Assembly (NCBI RefSeq): GCF_008831285.2
Contig: NC_045149.1
Span: 11,870,417-11,934,416, forward strand
DNA: 64,000 bases
Direction: 5' to 3'
Source of the DNA: Nymphaea colorata
Lineage: Eukaryota; Streptophyta; Magnoliopsida; Nymphaeales; Nymphaeaceae
This document shows, in pieces, positions 45,201-56,700 of the stretch (positions are counted from its first letter, which is position 1; each line of letters begins with the position of its first letter). The translations under genes were made by a program, and so were the position numbers. The notes beneath the pieces are model-generated. The model saw only the letters and a list, made by a program, of their open reading frames with translations, did not search any database and was not told where the DNA came from.

Positions 45201-48200
45201 AGTTTGTCATTTTTGTCATTTAGAATGTAACATTTGCAACCAAAAACTTTGAATATTTTATAAATTGGCTCCAAATTAAAAAGTTTTTGAAAAGGTGAAA
45301 TGTTTTCTAAAACTTTAGAGGGCATTCTATTAATCAAGTAAATGGATGTTAAAATCGCTTCAGCCCAAAAATTTTTTGGAACATTTTTTGATATAAGAAG
45401 AGCTCTTGTTGTTTCAAGAATATGTCTATGTTTTCTTTCGGCGACTCCGTTTTGTTGGGGAGTCTTGGGACAAGACTTTTGGTGTATAATTCCTTTTTCC
45501 TTTAGGAATTCTTCAAATTCATTGGAAATAAATTCTCTCCCGGAATCACTTCTAAAAATTTTAAGGTTTGCGTCAAATTGTGTTTTGATCATGTTGTAAA
45601 AGTTTTTGAAATTCATAAAGGCTTCCGATTTGCGTTTAAGAAAGTAAACCCAAGCATATCGAGAGTAATCATCCACAAAAATGACATAATAAAGCAAACC
45701 GCCTTTAGACATAATAGGAGCAGGACCCCATACATCCGAATGCACTAATTCAAAAGGTACTTTTGCAATAAAATATCTATTTCCAAAAGGTAAAGCCTTA
45801 ATTTTGGCTTTAATACAATCATCACAAGAGATCATTTCTTTACATTTCTCTTCCAAAAATAGGATATAAGACATTTTTCCTAAACTTAAATGCCCAAGTC
45901 TTTGATGCCAAATTTGAATGTCACTCTTCTTGACTACATTGCAAGTAGGGTTGGAAAGATCCAAATAATGAACATAGTAGAGATCATTTTTCCTAGAACC
46001 TTCTCCAATCGTCTTCTTGGAAAGATGGTCCTGTATCAAAAATTTATTTTGTGAGAAGACAATATCACATCCATGATTTGTTATTTGAGAAACCGACAAG
46101 AGATTTAAGTTAAGTTTGAGAATAAATCTAACTTTTGGTATTTTAAAAACTTTTGAATTAAAATTTTGATCAATATTCCCAACACATTTGATTTCAAGAG
46201 GAGTTCCATCGGCGGTTTTAACAAATGGGCACGATTCTTCCTTAGTGCATTCGGTAAGTAAAGAACTACAAGGGGTCATATGAAATGAAGCTCCGGAATC
46301 AAGAATCCAAGAGTACTTACTTGATGATGTAGATGCCACCGTTGCTCCGGAGATTGGAGAAGTCCCTCCTCCTTTGAAAAGCGGTTGAAGAGCATCAACT
46401 TTGGTTGGAGGGCACTTACAAGCTTGTCTAGGTCAAATCGATTGCTTTCTTCATACATTGTCCCAGCCACACTTGTCTTTTTATCAAATCTCGTCAATTT
46501 AGGACATCTAAGTTTAGTATGTCCTTCTTCTTGACAATGAAAACATATGATCTTCTTGTTGCCATTATTGTTATTCTCATAGTTTCGATTAAAGTGAGGA
46601 GGCCTATAAGTTCTCATATGAGCACTCTTTTCTTTGGAAAAATTGAGTCTATTCTCCTCCATTTGAAGTTCCGCTATGGCTTCATTCATAGATGGTACTT
46701 TATGCCTATGGAGCAAGGAAGTTTTGACTCCATCATATTCCGATTTAAGACCAAGAATGAATTTATAAAATTTCTCCCGTTGGATTTGTTTTTCTCTAAC
46801 TCCAATGTCTCTTGGATCATACCATTCAGGTTCAAATAGAGCAAGTTCGTCCCATAATTGCTCCATTTCTCCAACGTATTCTTTAATGGACTTATCCCTT
46901 TGTTGAAGACTGCAATCTTCATTTGAAGATTGCACATGTAAGCCACATCCTTCATAGTGTGGGTTTTCTTGAGGAATTCCCAAGCTTCATGAGCAAAATT
47001 ATGTTTTGCTATTTGGCCCATGGTTGTAGTATCAACACAAGCAATAATCCAAGTGATAATCTTGTGGTGTCCTATCTTCCACTCTTCCCATCTTCTCTCA
47101 TATTCATTCATAACCTTGTCTTTTTCAACTCCATCTAGTTCTTGGGCTTTACCATCTATGGTTTTGGTGAGGACTAATTGAAGTTCACTTTTAGACCCAT
47201 CAACAAGTCCCCATAGGCCTTTACTTCTAATAAAATATTCCATAGTTTTTGCTGAAGAGACATAATTTGATGAAGTAAGTTTAGGGAGAGGAGTAGAAGA
47301 AGTTCTTTCATCCATAATGTGTACCTTGTAGAAGAGATGTTGAGGTAGTGCTAGGATGAAAAAACAGCCACAAAAATAGAAGCTTTTGACGTGCTAAGGA
47401 CTGCCACAATTTTCCCCACCAAGAAAGCTTTATCCCGTCGCAAATATCACCAAAAGAGGCCAGCAAAATAACAGCACCTTCTTGTGTCAAATCTCAGCCA
47501 ACAATATATCGAACACTTGGAGTGCTTCACAGCTCCAAAGGAAGAGAAATAACTGAATCTTCAAGCTTGAAAGTCAACAAGACAAAGAGCCAAAACGAGG
47601 CTCTGATACCATGTAAATCAGGCCCGATCTTGAGAATGCAAATGTTTCAAGAGATACACTCTTGAAGATCCCAACAACTTCAATAGATAATACAAAGCCA
47701 AACCTCGAACTTGAGGAGAAGATACCAAATATATTAATCTCAAGAGAAGAATACACAAGAGAGGCCTAAAAGCCTTAACCAAAACAAGGGACAGCAGTCC
47801 CTTATTTATAGAGCAAAAAAAGGAGGAAAGAAGGGAGGAGTTGGCTGTTGGGCCAGCTCCAACGGCTAGAAATCTAGCCGTTGGAAGCTGGTCCAACAGC
47901 TAGTTCCCCTTTTACAATAAAAAAAGGTAAAAACAGAAAAAGGGAAAAAGAAATAAAAAAGGGTACATAAAATAAACTACATAAACACCTATGCATACAC
48001 ACATATATATATATATATTTATATATACAAATCATACATGAAATTAAATGTATGATAGTACATATGAAAAATATATATATGTATACTTACATGATGTCTA
48101 GGCCTTAATTTCTAACACCAAGCACCACCTGACACATGTTGACCAAGCTCGGGTGGATGTTGGAGCCATCCGTTGCTTCTGTACCTGCACACGTATGGTG

Positions 48201-50668
48201 TTGATGCGGTGCTGCTCCCTATTTGAAGAGTCTTTATGACATAGATTTCGATGAGGTAGTTTCTCTCGTTCTTGTGTGTTTGAGTAATACTTTAAGCATT
48301 TTGTATTGGAAGGTATTTTCAGGCCATATCCTTTTTAGGTGTACATCTTCTTAAGTTATTCTCATGCTTCACTAGCTTTCTCATAATATGTAAGGTTTTG
48401 AACAATTCGAGAGTCAATATTACTATATCTCCATTCTTTAATCCTTGCATTTTTCTCTTCATGATCATGTAGATTTTTATAATAGTCATTCACTGCATTT
48501 TTTGTCTCATTCCCCTCTAAAGCCTTTTCTACACCATTGTCAATTTTAATCAATTGAAGAGGGTTGAATAGAGGTGCCTGTAATGAAGCCCCAAAGATGC
48601 TTGCCTTTGATATGCATTTCGAGACATTTTGCCAAAAGTGTGTTGTTGGATCCATCTAGTTTAAACGGACCCATATAAATCCTGTGATCCATGAAATTTT
48701 TAGAGTCTTCCATAGATTGAGACATCTAGAGAATCAGTTTTACTAGCTTCTCCACAACTAGGACGCACACAAAAGTTTGAACCAGCAGGGCAGCAGTAAA
48801 TTAATCTGATTTGTAGCAGCACAGTAAACAAGTTCTGCTTACTTGATTTTCAGAAGAATAATAGCCGATTGGTTCAAAGAAATGAGCTTTATTCCAACCA
48901 AGAAACAGCATCAACACGAGTTATTGAGCCCTCACATGTTGTATGAACACAAAAAAGGAAAACTCCAAAAATTCAGAGGCAAAGCTCTGATACCATGACA
49001 AGAAGGCTGTTTGAAAATAGCCACAAGCTCCTTACAAAGGCAGAAAAGCCTAGATATCAATATACAAATAAAACCTTTATTGAATAGCAGACAAGGTTGT
49101 TTAAACAGCATATTTACAACTGATAGAACACATTTATAATTTTATAGGAGTCATAGAATAAAAAGGAAAGGAGAACTAGAAGAAGACGGGAGCCAGCAAC
49201 TAGCCGTTGGCTAGCTCCAGCCTGGTCAAAGGCAATCAGGCTGTGGCTGCACCAAAAGAAGACTAAAAAAAGTAACCATTAGATTTAACCTAATCTCTCT
49301 TAAGTAGAGATTAGAGGGTCAGGAAGACTAATTGCATATAAGTCTACAAAATAAAAGAAATTGAAAAAGAGCACTCTCTCGACTTTTCTAAAATTCTAAT
49401 AACCACTAATAGGAACTTCATTATTTCTCTCAACAAGCAAACAAATACAAAATGAAATAGGAAAAATACCATAACAACCTATATACATGCGCGCGTGTGT
49501 GTGTGTGATATATATATATATATCCATATTCAGAAATGTGTTAGACATGTATGAATAACAGAGTATATATACATAAACATAATATCAATACAGGTATTTA
49601 CAGATATTCTAATAGAGATTTCCAGAACCCCTCAGCCTCCCTTGCTCTTTGGAGGAAGGAATAGGAGTACTGTCTGCACTCAGAAAACCATGTTCGAGAA
49701 TTTTCATGGCAACAACTAAGCAATGATGAGTCATTGTTAAAACAACAGTTTCCTTGGGTGCCATTGTCTCTCAAAGAATCAATGTGGTGGACTCCCCGAG
49801 AGGGATTCAGGAATCAATGTGGTGGATTTCCTGAGGAGGATGCCGGAAGTGGATCAAACTGGTATAGCGATGACCCTGATGATTACAGGGGTTTGTTTGA
49901 TGTTTTGTAGATTGCGTGCTCCAAAATTTGGCTTTTTAAAACTTTGCTGTAGTCGCAATATCACTGCAAAGTTTACAAGGACTAGGAAGTAAATGTGATT
50001 GTCGTAGTACAGATTGCATGTTGTGGATTCTTTTCGTTTCTTGTAACTAGAGTCTGATTTTGAGAATGACTTAGTCAAACCAAACCTTTCTCTACATTGA
50101 AAAATTGAATGTAGATTGCAGAGGATGACTGTTTCAACCAAAGTTACAATGGAGATGATTACTGAAGCTCTGAAGTCCCTTGGAACACTGAGATCAACAA
50201 TGCATCCTTACAGCAAGGACGTGGCACAGGTTTGATCACTTACCTTGCTGCTGTTACATCAGATGAGAACTACATCACCGAGAAAGAGAGAAATGCACTG
50301 GGTGGAACTCATCTGTGATGGTGCATGGATGTTATTAGATGCCTAAATGCTTTTCATAAGAATTATTTTTTTGGGATGTATAGATAGGATTTTATCTGAT
50401 AAGAAAATAAAATCTGTAGAGTTTGAATTCCTTGCTAATCTGCTAGGTTTCCAGACATGAAATAATATTTTGTAGGTAGTCCCCAGAAAAAGAAACCTGA
50501 GCTGCAGCTTGGCAGCTGCTGCAATCTAGTGCAGAAAATATTTTGCAAGAATACTCTCTCTTAACACACACACACCTAAGTCACACAGATACTGGTATGA
50601 GTATGGGTACAGGTACTGGGGGAGTGGGTATGGACGCACAATTTTCAAATTTATGCATATGGGGTTGA

Positions 50669-50746
<78 letters not shown>

Positions 50747-53700
50747 AAAATTCCACAAAAAAATATGCAAAATTAATAGAAAACAGGTGAGAAAAATGCA
50801 AAACACGTGAAAATTCTATTTTAGATAATTAATATTGTAATCAAGTGTGTGTGTTTTGCAGGCAGAGGATCATATTGCAGAGGCATTTTGCTCAATGGGG
50901 AAGCCTGAAGCTGCTCTTCCACACTGTAAAGCTTCAATAAAGGTATACTTTTTAATTTTTTTCCTATTATAATGACATTCTTTTTTGGGATTACGAAAGG
51001 ATGTGTGGCTGCAGATCTGTTTCTGCTAGTGGATATACACTTATGTATGCATATATTTTGTGTGCACATGCATTACACGTGCTTGTGCATGAGCATAGTA
51101 ATGGGTGTGCCATGTGCATGACTGCTTACATGACTTCGCATATTCTTGGATGCACATGGATGTGCATGTTAGGGTTTTCATACACGTGCTCCTGTGTGTG
51201 TCTTTGCATGTCTGAGCTGCTAATTTGGTGTCTGTCCATGCTCAAGTGAGCAAAAAAGATTGTAAATCAGCCCAAATTCGAGAATACAAATGCTTCAAGA
51301 GATACACTCTTGAAGATCCCAACAACTTCAATAGATAATGCAAAGCCAAACCTCAAACTTGAGGAGAAGATACCAAATATATTAATCTCAAGAGAAGAAT
51401 ACACAAGAGAGGCCAAAAAGCCTTAAAAGAACAAAGGTCCCAAGTGCCCTATTTATAGAGGAAGTATATAAGAAAGGAGGAAGAAAAGAGGAAGAGGAAG
51501 TGGCTGTTGGGGCTCCCAACGGCTAGATTTCTAGCCGTTGGGAACTCCCAACAGCTACTTCCTTTCTTAATAAAAAAAGGAAAAGAAAAAGGTTTAGAAA
51601 AAGGCATGAAAAATAAAGACAAAATAAATACAAAAAGTCCTATGCATACACACATACATTTATATATACAAATCATACATCAAACTGCTAGGAGTTCAAG
51701 ATATATGATAGTAGATACAAAAACATGTATGTATACTTACATTATAAATTCTAACACCCCCCCTCAAACTTACGGTGTAATCACCGAAAGTTTGCCAAGA
51801 AGAAACTGGAATCTTGCGGAAGCCAGTGCTTTGGTGAAGAAATCTTCAAGTTGATATTCAGAAGGGACAAAAGATAGATCAATTGTTCGGCTAAGATATT
51901 CCTCTCTCACATAGTGACAATCCATTTCAATATGTTTTGTCCTTTCATGAAAAGTGTGATTGCTAGCAATATAGATGGCACTTTTGTTGTCGCAGCAGAG
52001 CTTGGTGGCTTCATTGAGGTCAATTCCAATGTCCTTCAATAAGCTTTTCAACCATACAATCTCCATGGTGGTGGTAGCCATTGCACGATACTCTGCTTCA
52101 GTTGAAGATAAAGAGACTTTATGTTGTTTTTTGCATCTCCATGAAATGAGAGAGTCACCTAGAAAAACACAAAAACCGGTGGTGGAATGCCTATTATTAG
52201 GATCTCCACCCCAATCAGCATCAGTATAAGCAATCATATTCAAGTTTGATGAGGAGGATAGAAAAAGTCCCTTAGTGATAGTGTGTTTGACATATCGAAC
52301 AATCCTCAATGCAGCTCCCATGTGTAATGAAGTGGGTCTTTGTTGAAACTGACTTATAACATGTACAGCATGTGATATGTCAGGCCTTGTGATGGATAAA
52401 TATGTGAGAGCTCCCACCAATTGACGAAAGGGGGTGGGATTTTCTAGAATTTCTCCATCATCAATCTTCATCTTTACTCCTAAAGCTTCAGGAGTGTCCA
52501 CTACCTTGTCATCAGTGATTCCTGATCTGCTTATAATGTTATTGGCAAACTTCATTTGTGAGAGCAAGTATCCTCTTCTACTATAAGCAACTTCAATACC
52601 AAGGAAATATGTTAGTTTACCCAAATCAGTCATTTCAAATTCATTCTTAAGGAAAGTCTTTACCTGCATAATTCCGTTGGCATCATTACCTGTAATAATC
52701 ATATCATCTACATATAAAAGCAACACAATTGTACCTATAGTTGTGTTTTTAACAAACATAGCTGTGTCAGAAAAACATGATTTAAAACCTTGTTTAAACA
52801 TAACATTGCTAAACATATCAAACAAAGCTTTTGGAGCTTGTTTCAAACCATACAATGCCTTTCTGAGATAAAGAACTTTGCCTTTAGGTACATCTAGCCC
52901 AGGGGGTGAGTCCATGTATACCTCCTCATTTAAGTAACCATTCAAAAAAGCATTTTTGACATCCAATTGATATATGGACCATTGTTTAATAGAAGCAACA
53001 GCAATAAGAGCTCTAACAGAAGTCATACGAGCGACAGGGGCAAAAGTTTCTTCGTAATCAATCCCATATTCTTGGGCATATCCTTTGGCAACAAGTCTAG
53101 CTTTATACCTTTCAATAGATCCATCACTTCTAGTTTTGATTTTGTAAACCCACCTACATCCTATTGTCTTTTTCCCGATAGGAAGAGACACAATGTCCCA
53201 AGTTTTATTATCATCAAGGGCTTTAAGTTCATTGTTCATGGCTTCAACCCAAAGTGGGTTAGTTTTGGCTTCAACATAGGATGAAGGTTCATCAAGAGAG
53301 TGAATAGCTAATAAGCAAGCTCTATGTTTTGGGGAAAAGGACTCGTAGGAGACAAATTTTTGAGGTGGATGAATATCTCTTTGAGATCTCCTAAGAGTAG
53401 GTTGAGACTCTTGGATGTTTTGTTGAGACCTTCTCTTATAAACTATAACTTCTCTTGGTGGTCTATTAAAAGAAGTGCTATCAACCTCATTTAGAGCATC
53501 ATCATATGAAGAATGCAAAACATCATCTTCATAATCATCATCATCATTTATCAATAAAAAGGAATAGTCATCTTCATGCTTGGGTTTATTTTCATTAAAG
53601 CCATTTTCTTCTTCTAAAAAAATCACATTTCTAGAAACATAGACCTTATCTTTTTCAATATCATAGCATCTATATCCTTTTTGAGTTTCGGAATAGCCAA

Positions 53701-56700
53701 TAAAGACACATTGAATAGCCCTAGATGAAAGTTTATCATTTTTGTCATTTAAAATGTAACATTTGCAACCAAAGACTTTGAATCTTTTATAAATTGGCTC
53801 CAAATTAAAAAGTTTTTGAAAAGGTGAAATATTTTCTAAAATTTTAGAGGGCATTCTATTAATCAAGTAAATGGATGTAAGAATTGCTTCAGCCCAAAAA
53901 TTTTTTGGAACATTTTTTGATATAAGGAGAGCTCTTGTGGTTTCAAGAATATGTCTATGTTTTCTTTCGGCGATTCCGTTTTGTTGGGGGGTTTTGGGAC
54001 AAGACTTTTGGTGTATAACTCCCTTTTCCTTTAGGAATTCTTCGAAATCATTGGAAATGAATTCTCCTCCGGAATCATTTCTAAAAATTTTAAGGTTTGC
54101 ATCAAATTGAGTTTTGATCATGTTGTAAAAGTTTTTGAAATTCAAAAAGACTTCCGATTTGCGTTTAAGAAAGTAAACCCAAGCATAACGAGAGTAATCA
54201 TCTACAAAAATGACATAATAAAGTAAACCACCTTTAGACATAATAGGAGCGGGACCCCATACATCCGAATGCACTAATTCAAAAGGTGCTTTTGCAACAA
54301 AATTTCTATTTCCAAAAGGTAAAGCCTTAATTTTGGCTTTAATACAATCATCACATGAGATCATTTCTTTACATTTCTCTTCCAGAAAAGGGATACAAGA
54401 CATTTTTCCTAAACTTGAATGTCCAAGTCTTTGATGCCAAATTTGGATGTCACTCTTCTTGACTACATTGCAAGTTGGGTTGGAAAGATCCAAATAATCA
54501 ACATAGTAGAGATCATCTTTCCTAGAACCTTTCCCAATCGTCTTCTTGGAAAGATGGTCCTGTATCAAAAATTTATTTTGTGAGAAGACAATATGACATC
54601 CATGATTTGTTATTTGAGAAACCGACAAGAGATTTAAGTTAAGTTTGGGAATGAATCTAACTTTTGGTATTTTGAAAACTTTTGAATCAAATTTTTGATC
54701 AATATTCCCAACACATCTGATTTCAAGAGGAGTTCCATCGGCGGTTTTAACAAAAGGGCACGATTCCTCCTTAGTGCATTCGGTAAGTAATGAACTACAA
54801 GGGGTCATATGAAAAGAAGCTCCAGAATCAAGAATCCAAGAGTACTTACTTGAAGATGTAGATGCTATCGTTGCTCCGGAAGTTGGAGAAGTCCCTTTCC
54901 CTTTGAGTAGTGGTTGAAGAGCATCAATAAGCTTGTCTAGGTCAAATCGATTGCTTTCTTCATACATTGTCCCAGCCACACTTGTCTTTTTGTCAAATCT
55001 CCTCAATTTAGGACACCTAGGTTTAGTGTGTCCTTCTTCTTGACAATGGAAACATATAATCTTCTTGTTGCCATTATTCTCATAATTTCGATTAAAATGA
55101 GGCGGTCTATAAGTTCTCATATGAGCGCCGGGTCTTGAAGTAGCAAGAACACTTTCACTCTTTTCTTTACAAAAATTGAGTCTATTCTCCTCCATTTGAA
55201 GCTCGGCTATGGCTTCATTCATAGATGGCACCTTATGTCTATGAAGCAAGGAAGTTTTGACTCCATCATATTCCGGTCTAAGACCAAGAATGAATTTATA
55301 AAATTTTTTCCTTTGGATTTGTTTTTCCCTCACTCCAATGTCTCTTAGATCATACCATTCGGGTTCAAATAGGGCAAGTTCGTCCCATAATTGCTCCATT
55401 TCTCCAACGTATTGCTTAATGGACTTATCCCCTTATTGGAGACTTGCAATCTTCATTTGAAGATTGCACATGTAAGCCACATCTTTCATAGTGTGGGTTT
55501 TCTTGAGGAAATCCCAAGCATCATGAGCAAAATTATGTTTTGCTATTTGGCCCATAGTTGTAGTATCAACACAAGCAATAATCCAAGTGATAATCTTGTG
55601 ATGTCCTATCTTCCACTCTTCCCATTTTCTCTCGTATTCACTCATGACCTTGTCTTTTTCTACTCCATCTAGTTCTTGGGCTTTACCATCTATGGTTTTG
55701 GTTAGGACTAATTGAGGTTCACTTTTAGATCCATCAACAAGTCCCCATAAGCCTTTACTTCTAATGAAATGTTCCATAGTTTTTGCCCAAGAAACATAGT
55801 TTGATGAAGTAAGTTTAGGGAGAGGAGTAGAAGAATTTCTTTCATCCATAATGTGTACCTTGTAGAGGAGACGTTGAGGTAGTGCTAGGATGAAAAACAG
55901 CCACAAAAAAAAAGAAGCTTTTGATGTGCCAAAAACTGCTTCAATCTTCACCTCAAGGAAGCTTGATCCCGTCACAAATATCACCAAAAGAGGTCAGCAA
56001 ACAAAACCCTCTTGTGTTTGTGTTAAATCACAGCCGACAATACATCGAACACTTGGAGTGCTTCACAGCTCCAAAGAAAGAGTAATAGCTGAATCTTCAA
56101 GTCTTGAAAAAAAACAGCACGACAAAGAGCCACAACCTGGCTCTGATACCATGTAAATCAGCCCAAATTCGAGAATACAAATGCTTCAAGAGATACACTC
56201 TTGAAGATCCCAACAACTTCAATAGATAATGCAAAGCCAAACCTCAAACTTGAGGAGAAGATACCAAATATATTAATCTCAAGAGAAGAATACACAAGAG
56301 AGGCCAAAAAGCCTTAAAAGAACAAAGGTCTCAAGTGCCCTATTTATAGAGGAAGTATATAAGAAAGGAGGAAGAAAAGAGGAAGAGGAAGTGGCTGTTG
56401 GGGCTCCCAACGGCTAGATTTCTAGCCGTTGGGAACTCCCAACAGCTACTTCCTTTCTTAATAAAAAAAGGAAAAGAAAAAGGTTTAGAAAAAGGCATGA
56501 AAAATAAAGACAAAATAAATACAAAAAGTCCTATGCATACACACATACATTTATATATACAAATCATACATCAAACTGCTAGGAGTTCAAGATATATGAT
56601 AGTAGATACAAAAACATGTATGTATACTTACATTATAAATTCTAACAGACAAGACCTGAATTCTTGAGCAGCGAATCTTTTCTATGTAAAAACCCTGTGT

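Larger units (their letters stand above)
44138..48117 (-). mobile_element. Cop8: minus-strand copia truncated in RT, 5' LTR present
   Basis: It has a 5' LTR (47612-48117), primer-site complement (CTCTGATACCA ending 47611), leader, gag and pol as far as RT. Homology to Cop10 stops at about 44138 (DLGKL), and purine-rich unrelated sequence follows. RNase H and the 3' LTR are missing. It is the same family as Cop10, with long stretches of near-identical protein. Confidence 0.85.
51261..56647 (-). mobile_element. Cop10: recent minus-strand copia in the last intron, no target duplication
   Basis: LTRs of 496 bp (51261-51756, 56152-56647) begin TGTAAATCAGCC and end AATTCTAACA, with one difference seen by eye. 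The primer-site complement CTCTGATACCA ends at 56151, and a polypurine complement CCCCCCCTC follows 51756. The flanks AAGAT (51256-51260) and GACAA (56648-56652) do not match, unlike all other complete copia insertions here. The coding frame is full length with one nonsense codon in gag. Confidence 0.93.
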
